This document shows, piece by piece, positions 1-10,115 of a stretch of 64,000 nucleotides of DNA. This DNA comes from Vandiemenella viatica. Lineage: Eukaryota > Arthropoda > Insecta > Orthoptera > Morabidae. Position 1 is the first letter of the stretch, and every line of letters starts with the position of its first letter. The stretch is from the NCBI GenBank assembly GCA_031002005.1, contig CM061918.1, positions 62,344,531-62,408,530 of the forward strand, in the 5' to 3' direction. The translations under genes and the position numbers were made by a program. The notes beneath the pieces are model-generated. The model was given only the letters and a program-made list of their open reading frames with translations. It ran no database searches and was not told where the DNA came from.

Positions 1-49
1 TTTGTTTACAACTGAAGTAATCGATTATCTCTGACTGCTTATATCGATT

Positions 50-475
50 CCAAGGTTTGTAAAATATATTATATATAATTTTAGCTTTCTGTATTTCTTT
101 AAGTTCCTCCGTTCGCCCAATATTCTGGCCGCTAGCTGAGCTATCTACCAGCCGTTGAAATGTTGTTTCTTGCTTCTATATAAGTTCAGAGATTAATTTC
201 AACTGTTTGTTTCACCAAAGAAGACAAAGTAAGGCCGCTAGCTGCGCCACCTACCAGCCATCTGAGCGAACTACGTAGGCGAGCGAGCGTTTTATTTTAT
301 TTAATGTATTTGTAACGCATATTATATATAGATTTTAACTTCATTCACTTCTTCTCCATATAATCTTTAACAATGCCAAATCTCACTTTTCTCCGTGCGC
401 GCAATATTTTTAAAAATGTAACATAAGTTTTCGCTTAGCGTATTAATATATAGATAATAATAATAATAAAAACAC
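50..475 (+). repeat. Unclassified dispersed repeat, one full and one partial unit
   Basis: The core at 290-475 (a tatatata stretch, cttctccatataa, ctccgtgcgcgcaata, then ttttcgctt and tatatagat) recurs at 3420-3590. A shorter diverged unit lies at 58-130. A segment containing ccgctagctg and ctaccagcc occurs at 131-165 and again at 231-265, so the region is partly a tandem of diverged units. No ORF or terminal inverted repeat was recognised. Confidence 0.6.
456..468 (-). other. Empty target site for the Tc1 at 62304
   Basis: An uninterrupted taataataataataa tract where the right arm has the Tc1 element. Flanks agree on both sides, apart from one change and a variable number of trinucleotide units. 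Confidence 0.85.
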
Positions 476-2168
476 AAGGCTGCTCTTGCCTCATATATTT
501 ACTGCTTATCACTTTGTAACAAGCGGAAAACATTTAATTTACAAGTTCGCCGACTTTTGGACATACATACGATTATATATATTTAGATTCGTAGAATTAC
601 AGATATGCCTGTAATTTGAGAAAAATGTCATTTTTTGCTTATAGAAACCCGTTTCATGGCGTAACGACGCAAATAATTCATCAAAATAATCATTTTAACT
701 TCAGGTAATTTCTTAATAGTTATGATTATGGATGTGAGAAAGTAACGAAATCCAGCTGTCATGACCAGTGATATTGCACAATATTCCAAAGATGTTACTT
801 GTACTGCCTGCGAAATTTTCTTATCAATGCACATCTGGAAGCTGCACTTACTTCATAAATGTTTGTTAAAATTATTTGTAAGTTTATAAAGGATGTGGCT
901 TAAGGGAATTTTCACAATATCGCAAATATAGCAGGTAACGTTTATGGGGTGTTGAGCAATGCCACTGATCACTAAATGTGCCACACTATTAAAAGTTAAC
1001 ACCAAACCAGTCTCAACAAGAGCTAACTCCTCTGAACAAATCCAAGGCTTTGGTGTTAACGCAGAGTACCTAATTGTAGGGTCCAAAGGACGTGACATAT
1101 CGTTCTTGGAAATTTGACGATTTTTTTCTTGCAAAGATAAATTTCAACACAAATATAAACTACGTCACTTTCTTCAGAAGAGGACCGAGTTGTATGCATT
1201 CCTAACAACCGTATGGTGTGAATATTGCTTCTCATCAACCATTTACTTAAAAGAGCTTGAGTACTGTATATTGATGGCATAATACGATATCCTTAAAACT
1301 GATTAAAAAATAATGACTGTTGAGATATGTAGAGGTTCCGTAGAGGAGCACCTGTTGAATACTCGTACCTGAGGTTGAGATAAAGCGGTATATTGATATC
1401 GAGTATTGCTACTGAAGAAGCCGCTCCGGTGAGAATCTTCTGGTCCTGACAGCACCGTCTAGACCGGCCGCTGACCTCTGGTCAAGGTCAGTGGGGCAGG
1501 TGTCCTCCAGTACCAGCTCGTGTCTGTCTCACATCGCTCTCACGCTCCTCTTATACGTCCAATTTGAAACCTTGACAACGGTTAACAAAATATGTGAACT
1601 GAAGACATAGGTTGCAAGTTCTTTTCGCGGGTGTGTACGGTAAAATCATTGATTCGGTGCTAACAGTTATTACATTAGGGGCACGCTTGTAAACAAACTT
1701 GACATAAAGGGATCTAGTATAGCGCTGCTGCTGGTTTAAATACTAATTCTCTGTGACTTGGGTCTACTAGACTAGTGATCGCCCAGAGGTCGAAATTCGA
1801 CCGTAATTCATTAAGTTTTTTGTTTCTTTTGTAAAAGAGTAATAATTATTGCATAATTTTTTAAAAAAATTTTCTATTGCGTTTCTGCGAGCATAGATAC
1901 TTTATATACTGTATACATTGACGTCTTTGGCTGCGAGCGTGTACTGATACATCATTAGCCTGTTTTGTCTACCTTAATTCCCTGCAATATCTATAAAATT
2001 AAAACGATACTCTCCACGCGTGACTGTATAGCAAATGATGAATTGTATTCACGAATGTTTTCAAAATAATTTTTTTGACTTTCTTTTTACCGATGATTCA
2101 TTGAATTAATGATTTAAAATATTCATTTTGACTTAACGCCGGTAAAACTGCTTTAACCTTATGACAAG
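476..2168. other. No recognisable gene; short unassigned ORFs
   Basis: Minus-strand reading frames of 60-93 codons (628-834, 853-1134, 1056-1280) also occur in the right arm, with two amino-acid changes seen in one of them. That is expected from the overall similarity of the arms and is not evidence of coding. I recognise no protein family. A GC-richer patch lies at 1420-1560. No repeat identified. Confidence 0.4.
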
Positions 2169-2181
2169 ATGAAGTGAACTC

Positions 2182-2410
2182 ACCGAACGTGGTGGGTGAA
2201 CGGTTAACGCTCTGGCCTCGCATTCGGGAGGACGCCGGTTTGAATCCCCGTCCGGACATCTAGATTTGGGTTTTCCAGGTTTCCCCAAATCACTCCAGGA
2301 AAATGACGGGATGCTTCCTTCAAAAAGGCCATGGCTGAATTCCTTCCAGTTCCTTGTCCCCAGTCCCATCCCGCCTCTAATAACCTTAGCCGTCGACGAG
2401 CCGTAAAGCC

Positions 2411-2445
<35 letters not shown>
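2182..2445 (+). mobile_element. tRNA-derived SINE with A-tail (copy 1)
   Basis: The tRNA-like head starts with accgaacgtggtgggtgaac and carries a box-B-like element (ggtttgaatccc). It is followed by the shared body (atctagatttgggttttcc, a catggc...gaattc motif, cctctaatgacc, cgtcgacgag) and a 33-bp A-tail. An 11-bp target duplication (atgaagtgaac) lies at 2169-2179 and 2453-2463. This is the subfamily whose tail reads cgtcgacgaggcgtaaagcc. The partner at 60341-60583 carries the same flanking duplication but a short tail. Confidence 0.93.
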
Positions 2446-2447
<2 letters not shown>

Positions 2448-2686
2448 AAGAAATGAAGTGAACACTGTCCTCTCACCAGAAGTGACTTCTGATTCGAATT
2501 TTTTTCCATTGCAAATCTTGCATTGTAAATTCGAAACAGTCAAAATTTCTTGGAATGAAATTTAGTGCGCGTTTAAATGTATCCATCAAAATAATTTCAT
2601 CATTTTGTATACTATTTTAGTTTGGTCTATTATAATTTTGAATTTCACGCAAATAGATATTTCTTCTTCTTTGTCTCTCACTCCTT

Positions 2687-2930
2687 ACCGAGCGTGGTGG
2701 TTTAACGGATAGCGTTCTGGCCTCGCATTCGGGAGGACGGCGGTTCGAATCCCCGTCCGGGCATCCAGATTTGGGTTTTCCATGGTTTCCCAAATCACTC
2801 CAGGCAAATGCCGGGATGCTTCCTTAAAAAGGCCATGGTCGAATTCCTTCCCATTCCTTGCCCCCATCCTTTCCCGTCTCTAAAGACCTCGTTGTTGAGA
2901 GACGTAAAGCAGTTAAAAAAAAAAAAAAAA
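2687..2930 (+). mobile_element. tRNA-derived SINE with A-tail (copy 2)
   Basis: Head accgagcgtggtggtttaac, box B ggttcgaatcc, body as in the other copies. The tail (cctctaaagacctcgttg-type ending, gagagacgtaaagcagtt) is followed by A16. A perfect 10-bp target duplication (ctcactcctt) lies at 2677-2686 and 2931-2940. This is the second tail subfamily (gacctcgctgttgagagacg). In the right arm the same insertion has lost its tail and 3' duplication. Confidence 0.93.
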
Positions 2931-3119
2931 CTCACTCCTTTCTGTCAGTGTTCTGTGTAGAGGCATAATGGAAGTAGATGCGAATATCTGAATGTAACAA
3001 TAAGTAAATAGTAAAATGTACTCAATTTTTTAACTATCAATTCAATTTACTTCTTCTTTTTGGCGGAAACTTTAGGCATGCCTTAAAGTCAATTCAAATT
3101 ATCCCTTAGGATGTCAAAT

Positions 3120-3590
3120 TCTCTTTAGAAAATGTTCCTTTTATAAGTTCAAAAATTAATCTCTACTTTATGCGACTGTTTTGTTTCACCAAAGATTACA
3201 AGCGTATCTCAGTGTTGGGAATACATGTCAGATAGTTGGCTCCGATCCGATTTCACGCGCGCACACACTCGCGAATTAATTTTTTATTTAATAATATATT
3301 TGTAACACACACATATTAACTATGCTTATTGTGGTTTTTACTGTTGACCAAAGACCACACACATTGACAGAATCGCTAAGTGTTGTTGCCATTAAAAAAA
3401 AAATTGAACGAAAACAATGAATGTTTTATTTAATATAATGTATCTGTAACACATACTATATATAAATTTTAACTTTCTGCACTTCTCCATATAAACTTTG
3501 ACTATGCCAAATCTGAAACTCCTCCGTGCGCGCAATAATCTTAAAAAAGGGATTCGAAGTTTTCGCTTCACGTATATAGAAGATAGATAC
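3120..3590 (+). repeat. Unclassified dispersed repeat, second copy
   Basis: Shares blocks with 180-475 in the same order: aaattaatct, gtttcaccaaaga, tatttgtaac, a tatata stretch, cttctccatataa, ctccgtgcgcgcaata, gttttcgctt and tatatag. Together with the copy near the left end it defines a repeat of at least 400 bp. Mirrored at 59455-59900. No coding capacity seen. Confidence 0.6.
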
Positions 3591-4165
3591 GAATTTCTCT
3601 CCAACAAGTATGAAGAAGTGCGTGGAGTCCTTACGTAGCGTCTTAAGACGTAGGTGGTTTTAAGTGAGTGTCAAGCTCTTCACTTCCACGTGGGCGTCAA
3701 TTGATGGACGTGCTTTTGTTTTCGGACATCAAATGACCAAACTAAGTCAAGATCTGGAAGTAAAAGATATTTTCGTCTTCTGCGTTAAGATTTCGGTTGA
3801 CAGAAAATGAACAGCGTAATGTGCACTGTTAAGCAAAGTGCTATAGCATGTTTTCCGCTGCCCTATTTCTGCAGTTAAAAAGGGTGCGAGGCAAGTCTGT
3901 AATCTGTCTCCACTAACACTTGTATGTCGAGGAAGCGATCAACGAAGGAAAATTAAATATTGAATTTTCCTGAAGGGTTGAAACAGAAACAATCTTTCTG
4001 ATGCCATTGTTCTGTTAACGAAGGTGTTGAGAAATAATGGCTGCCACAATAATTTGGAATAAATGGTAACGTAAGTTATGAAATGTAGCCGAAGTGATAA
4101 CAGAGCGGTAGGTTAAATGTAGAAATAGAATCGCATGTATTAGAAGAAGAAAATTGTGTTAGCTC
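3591..4165. other. No recognisable feature
   Basis: AT-rich sequence without a long ORF. The right-arm counterpart (58880-59450) is similar, with small indels. No family recognised. Confidence 0.4.
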
Positions 4166-4176
4166 AGAAATAAAAT

Positions 4177-4423
4177 ACCGAGCGGGGCGGTGTAACGGTT
4201 AGCGTTCTCGCCTCGCATTCGGGAGGACGGCGGTTCGAATCCCCGTCCGGGCATCCAGATTTGGGTTTTCCATGGTTTCCCCAAATCACTCCAGGTAAAT
4301 GCCGGGATGCTTTCTTCAAAAGGCCATGGCCGAATTCCTTCCCATTCCTTGCCCCCATCCTTGTCCCCCATCCTTTCCCGTCTCTAAAGACCTCGATGTT
4401 AAAAAGAGACGTAAAGCAGTTAA
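4177..4423 (+). mobile_element. tRNA-derived SINE, left arm only (copy 3)
   Basis: Full SINE of the gacctcg...gagacgtaaagcag tail subfamily. Target duplication agaaataaaat lies at 4166-4176 and 4424-4434. The right arm has a single uninterrupted copy of this 11-mer (58867-58877, reverse complement) and no SINE, so that is the clean empty site. The insertion therefore postdates the divergence of the two arms. Confidence 0.96.
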
Positions 4424-4434
4424 AGAAATAAAAT

Positions 4435-5320
4435 ATGAAGAGATTGCGGAAACAGAAATGATCTCAAAAGCAGAAATAATACGAAGGCCCTTCTTCTAAT
4501 CGATATGTATTTTATTTTATTTTTTATTTTGGATTTCAGCTTTCTGAAACCTTAAGGAAAAACGGAAATAAGGAAAATTAAAACATTTAAAACGTGGTGC
4601 TAAGGGGCGATGTTAAAGCTGAAGTGAACAGATAAATAAAGTACATAGCGAACGTGTTTTGTGAAATTATAGGCGAGGAAAGAAATTTGTGGAAGAGTCT
4701 GACAGAAAAAAGACAAATTTTTAGTCTTAATTTGTTAGCGAATAGTGGAAGGGAGGAAATTTAGAGGAAGGCAAAGACTAGAACATATGAAGCGATGATT
4801 GAGGAGGAAGGTTGTAATCAGCCTATCGAAATGATAGATTTGCAAAGAAGAGACTGAGGACAGAAAAGATGCAAACATTAATATCAACAACACCCGAGGG
4901 ATTTCCTTGCGTATGGAGAATTTGATAGCATGTTTTTACTATACATGTAATAATTTATTCGTGCTGGAACTTAATAACGAGTGGTCGAGTTAATTACAGT
5001 GTAGAACTTGTAATCCATCAAACAAACTCGATATTTGCGAACGAATTGATGGGATATCAGATAAATATTAAATAACCATCCTAGCATTTGTTGGAGTTGA
5101 TATCCAAAAACATTGAAAAACCTGATTCTGAACGGAGAGACTCCGATTTGGGAGTCGCATCCTTCGGAATGCTGATTGGTTTGACCGTCGCGTCTTGTGA
5201 AATAGTTTGTAGACGGTGTTAGCTGGCTCTAAGTCGTTGCTTTACAATTGACATACATTCCCAGAGTGGCGGGGAAGGTCGAAGGAGCGCCTTGGTTAAT
5301 ACTTCAGTGGCGTCGGCAGT
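4435..5320. other. No recognisable feature
   Basis: AT-rich, with no ORF above about 60 codons that is not a shadow of a repeat. A purine-rich stretch at 4680-4880 is reminiscent of a decayed LINE 3' part, but I could not support an assignment. Confidence 0.3.
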
Positions 5321-5325
5321 AAAAC

Positions 5326-5550
5326 ACCGAGCGTGGTGGTGTAACGGTTAGCGTTCCGGCCTCGCATTCGGGAGGACGGAGGTTCGAATTCCCGTCCGGG
5401 CATCCAGATTTGGGTTTTCCATGGTTTCCCAAATCACGCCAGGAAAATGCCGGGATGCTTCCTTCAAAAGGCCATGGCCGAATTCCTTCCCATTCCTTTC
5501 CCCCCATCCTTTCCCGTCTCTAAAGACCTCGCTGTTAAGAGACATTAGAC
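5326..5550 (+). mobile_element. tRNA-derived SINE (copy 4)
   Basis: Head accgagcgtggtggtgtaac, box B ggttcgaattc, standard body and a gctgttaagagac tail. No A-run remains and no convincing target duplication was found, so it is older than copies 1-3. Present in both arms (partner 57747-57966), hence older than the arm split. Confidence 0.9.
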
Positions 5551-8068
5551 AATAAAAGCATGTAGTCCTGATTGGCAACCAGAAAGAAATATGACTGACA
5601 GTGCATTGCAGTTGGTTTTTGACAGATCATTCTCAGGTTTAGAAAGAATTCTATTTTTCTTATTACTTACGGCTTTGCAGTTTGTCAGTTTAGGGATCAT
5701 TAGATCTGGAAGATGGCTGATGACAAGGAACACCCATCAATCGTCTTTGCAGGAACCATGCTGGCGTTGACTACAATAACTTCTTTCAGCTTTAAATTTC
5801 ACGAGATATTTGTTATCCGATTCAACGTCGAATGACCCACATAATTTTTATTGGGAAAAAGTTATTTATCAGATATCAGAATCGCCGATTTAGTTATTTT
5901 ACGAAAATTCCAGAAAGACTTCTTTTATGTTATCTCGGTATGCCACATATCGCTGTAAATTTTTTAATAATTTTCGGATCACTAGTTTCCAACGTAAATG
6001 GATAATGGTATTTTTTGTGAATTTAATCAAAAGTTTGCTCAAATTGTGGGATAAAAAGGAAACTCCAAACGTTCTGAGAGTCGGCAGGTTGTCAGAAAAA
6101 TTGTCTAAAGGAAATATTTTGTTCAGCCCCTCACTAAACCTCTATAATTATTTTAATCCCCCCTTCCCATTATTTTTAGACATTTTATGTTACGGTTATG
6201 TTAATGTTAGCAAAAACTAAGTAATACCCGGTTACTAGTTTCTAAGTAAAATATTTCAGGAGTTATAAGGGCGGGACAGCTTTGAAATTGAGTGAATCTA
6301 TAAGATTACCGTTTTTTACTCAAAAGGATGACATTCGTCTTAAAGATGGTAATATACTTGTCCCCTTGATCTCATTTGTCGCAGACATAGTTTGCAGTTG
6401 AACTGTTTCTTTTGAAGGAATTAAATCCTTTGTTTTACCTTTGTCTTGGAGAGTAGTAATATTCATAGTCCGTTACAGGTTCTGTCTAAACAAGATACAG
6501 GTATTTGCACTGAGGTTAGGCCAATTACGCAGTTTCAGAAATGTCATTCCTAGTCGCCGCTCAGCAAGGACGGCACAGATATGTTTGTTTGTTTGTTTGT
6601 TGCTTAAGTCAGAGGCCATTCTCTAAACACGCTAAATGCCGTCCGCCTCTTCATCGTGACTCGGGGCTTCGACTTGGTTAGAAATCAGCTTTCAGATTGT
6701 CAGCAGTAGCACTAGGGATGCTGGACGTAGGCCGATATCTAACTTCATCTGATCATCCCTCTGATGTGAGTTAGTTGTGCGGACACGCTCTTGGCGATGT
6801 CCAAATATTGAATAGGAATAAATAATGAAACATCGCTTTATCTTTTACTTAATCGTTTCTCCCGTTTTTAATCGACTCCAATGTGCTATTCTGTTCGCCT
6901 GATTCGGCTTGAGATTGTTCGTCACCCTATTCCTGTAAAATTAACTTCTCCCTCCTCGAATTTACAGAAATTTATTTCATCATACCTCGCAGAATTAACA
7001 ATTCTTTTAGCATTAAAAGACAACTTTTACTTCCTTGTTTGCATCTCCATTAAAATTAAACACAGCCTTTGCAAAATGAAAAAATGTTACAACTCCAAAC
7101 TACTTTCATTTATTTCTTGGTGCTACCTTTTTAAACTATTTGGCGATATTTCGCCACAGATTGCAATTTTTTTACGGTGAGTGGCACACCTTCTTTAATT
7201 TACAAACATCGATTAACAGTGTACTTATTATTTTTATTATACATGCACACATATATCGTTCGTGTGTTTAGTCCAGTTTCCACCTGATAACGGGTCGTCG
7301 GTTCTACCCGGACTCGGGAAGGGGAGGTTTTAATTAAATGTTGTATTCAGCGGAAGTAATGAAGAATAATATAGAATTTTAGTCATATATACTTTGGAAG
7401 AACCGCAATGACATTGAGTGGTCTAGTAGCGAAATACAATTTTAAAACAAAAATACTCTGCTCTCGAACAGTGTGATACATATCTTCACGAACGTGAACA
7501 AGTTAAATTAAAGTGACTTTGTGGTACATTTATTGTTAACAGGGTTTAATGAGAAATTCTGCTCAGTACAAATATCATTTATGTACATACTGTATATATC
7601 TTAGATTGATGGAGTTATTTTTGATGCTGTTTTACATACGGTGACGGTGGCATATGATTTTTGTTGTTGTTTGTTACACAAAAACTGATCATTAATTACC
7701 TAATTATTAATTGCAATGGACTTATTCCCTGATAGTAATTTATCAACACTTAAACTTATAAATTAAACGAATTTCAACTCTAAATTGTTTTGTTCGAGGT
7801 GTAAACTGTTCACCACCCCCGTAGAAAATCATTTCAGTTCGTGGAAATGAAAACTTCCCCCCTTCATGCGCTTGAGGTTATGATACTCTGTTCGCTTCGA
7901 TGTACTATTCCTATTTTTCTACCAGTATCTATCCAAGTCCTTTATCCATCTGCGCCTATACACACTCCCAGCTATCTGTTTCAATGAGAGAGAGTTGACA
8001 GTTGTGTCAAATTTATTTGAGAAGTTATTTTCCTCCTACATATTTATATATTTAGAGGAGCCAATCAT
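5551..8068. other. Long AT-rich interval without a gene
   Basis: No ORF has a recognisable product. Short reading frames (for example 5927-6220 and 6881-7180) are low-complexity AT-rich translations. A (ttgt)n microsatellite sits near 6582-6601. The corresponding right-arm interval (55210-57745) is collinear, with a scatter of substitutions and 1-2 bp indels. Confidence 0.5.
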
Positions 8069-8769
8069 ATACTGTCTGACAAAAAAGTGAAGCATCCAGA
8101 AAGGGAGGAGGGAATGAGATGAAAATTTACGGGTTCAGAAGGTATTTGATGTTATTTCAGTGATTACAAAGCCGAGTGAAATTTACAAAATTCTTGTAAG
8201 TATGATCCCACTTATCGCTATGACATTGCAGTTCCTCTGGCCTATGCATGCATTGATTCGGTTGGGAAGGATGTCATGAGCAGTTGTATCCTCTCCTGAG
8301 GCAAGCTGGCTCACAGGTCCTTGATGTCCTGGATATCCGAACTTGTCCCACACATGTTCTATCGGGAACAGACCCGTGGAACTTGCTGCCCACAGGAGTA
8401 CCTCCAACATCACGCAGCCAGTTCATAGAGAGCCGTTCCGTGTGTGGACGAGCATTGTCTTGTTGAAAAATGGCACCGTATGTTATTACTGCATGAGAGG
8501 TAACACATGAGGACGCAGGATGTCCGTGACGTACCGTTGTGACGTCAGAGTTCTCTTAGTCACTACCAGCCGTGACCTGAAGTCATACCCGATGGCTCGC
8601 CACACCATGACGCCAGTAGCAGCACCACTGTGTCCCTCCTAAACGTTGGAAGAATGCGACTTCTTCTCAGGTTGCAGACATACTTGCCGACGATGGCAGT
8701 ACAGAACCGCTGAACGCAATTATTGGTGTTTCATTTGTGTTCAGCGATGAATCGCGGTTTGGTACTACA
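8069..8769 (-). pseudogene. Decayed Tc1-like transposon with internal inversion
   Basis: From 8069 the sequence (ctgtctgacaaaaaagtgaa) looks like a Tc1 terminus. The minus strand then encodes broken C-terminal transposase: FPIEHVWDKFG in the frame at 8183-8413, and further upstream GVMVWRAIG with a following block like FRSRLVV. At about 8737-8762 the PLUS strand instead reads FSDESRFG, the first catalytic block of the same family. The two halves are therefore in opposite orientation, the same arrangement as the intact foldback element at 62304. The right half is missing, replaced by SINE-like sequence. Many frameshifts and stops make it inactive. Shared by both arms. Confidence 0.75.
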
Positions 8770-8922
8770 TGGGATGACCATCCTTGACGACCAGCTCTCA
8801 GTGTTCCGTTTTTTAGAAATCACTCCATGATGATACCACGACGACACCCATGGTCGAACTCCTTCCCATCACTTGCCACCGGTCCTCTCAGCCTGTGATG
8901 TCCTCGACGTAAAATAGTAAAA
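8770..8922 (+). mobile_element. Degenerate SINE body
   Basis: The blocks aaatcactcca, ccatggtcgaactccttccca, a cctc...gatg segment and cctcgacgtaaa follow the order of the common SINE body, but the tRNA head is missing. An old fragment, also in the right arm (about 54360-54500). Confidence 0.6.
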
Positions 8923-9025
8923 CTGAGAGTAACACGTAGCTGTGGTTCCTTGTTTTCTCTGCTACACACGAATCTTCTCGAATGCATTCAAAATGGGTCA
9001 TCTTGCTAGTAACTCAGCCCCATTA

Positions 9026-9421
9026 GGGGACATCCATAAATTACGTGAGGTCTTTTTCCGGATTTACAGACCCCCCCCCCCTTTCTGGTGAGATTTCGTG
9101 AGATCTGGCCGGAACCCCCCTGCCCCCCTCTGGTGAGATCTCAACCGTGAGAAACCCCCCCCCCCCCCTAGTGGTGGCCCTCGAAACTTTTGGAGACTTT
9201 TTTTTTAGGTCTCACCCTTCAAAATCCGGTCAAAAACCCAGTTTTAGCCAAAATACCCCCTAAAATCGACAATCGCGCAATTTTTAGACTTTTTTTTTAG
9301 CTGTGCAGTAAAAAATTTTTTTCCCAAAACCTCACGTGAGATTTTCGTTGACCCTCCCCCTTGGTGAGATTTCGCCGGACCCCCTCCCTTATTTCACCTC
9401 ACGTAATTAATGGATGCCCCC
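9026..9421. mobile_element. MITE with TIR GGGGACATCCATAAATTACG
   Basis: The left end (ggggacatccataaattacg) is the reverse complement, with few changes, of the right end (cacgtaattaatggatgccccc). The interior consists of repeated gtgagat blocks separated by long C/G runs. The element is flanked by TTA on both sides (9023-9025, 9422-9424), a 3-bp duplication compatible with the PIF/Harbinger superfamily. No ORF, so non-autonomous. Partner in the right arm at about 53842-54234. Confidence 0.82.
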
Positions 9422-9424
9422 TTA

Positions 9425-10086
9425 CCAGGAAAATCTCATCTTGGACAGTTCGCCGAACGTCCGGTTTGCAGCATCGAATCAGTATGCACTTGGTACGTTG
9501 GCAGAGTGCCAGAAAGCGCCTGGTTCAGGCAGTGGTAACGAGTTGTAACGCCCGGGACATGCTGGCATGTCGGTGGTCATCTCGTCACCCAGTTTCCTCA
9601 GCGCGTTAATGCACACGTGCTGGCTGATTGCCGGCCTTCCAAGGCCGGAGTCTGGCCGCTGAACTCCACGCTTTCACCGGACACGTGCCGGATACAAAGC
9701 ACGCCGTAGTTGGATTAATTTATTTCGTTGTTAGTGAACACTACTCATCCCTCTTACACTGATACGTTCGGAAGTGGGCTCCGTTGAGCGGACAAGGTCG
9801 CGGTTTCAGGTCGTCGCTCATTATGGAATTTGACTTCTTGTGTACCGTCTGGAAGGACGCCTGCTGTGATAGATCCTTCCTATAATAAGCCAACTACAGG
9901 TGACCTACCAGCAATGCAGTGTGACGAACAACATGTGTACAATTCCAGCTATGATGGTGTCTCTGTTGATCCAGGAAAATGGATCAGAACGATATCTAAT
10001 TTTTCTGACTTGCTGCGATACATATTTTTGCTACCTGTAACTTCACTAGAGTCTGTTTTCAACATGGTTAAAAGGTGAATCAAATT
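9425..10086. other. No recognisable gene
   Basis: A moderately GC-rich segment at 9430-9700, with no family recognised. Short ORFs at 9361-9609 and 9830-10078 are not supported as genes. Confidence 0.4.
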
Positions 10087-10115
10087 ATTGTGATTTTTTT
10101 TTTTTTTTGCTGTTG

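Noticed and set aside
628..1280. Short minus-strand ORFs conserved in both arms, possibly a multi-exon gene
   Set aside because: Conservation is explained by the arms being near-identical copies. No domain, no convincing exon structure, no recognised family.
2133..2543. ORFs containing GTRNGKEFGHGLFEGS-like peptides as a repeated protein family
   Set aside because: These recurring peptides are translations of the SINE body and appear wherever the SINE does.
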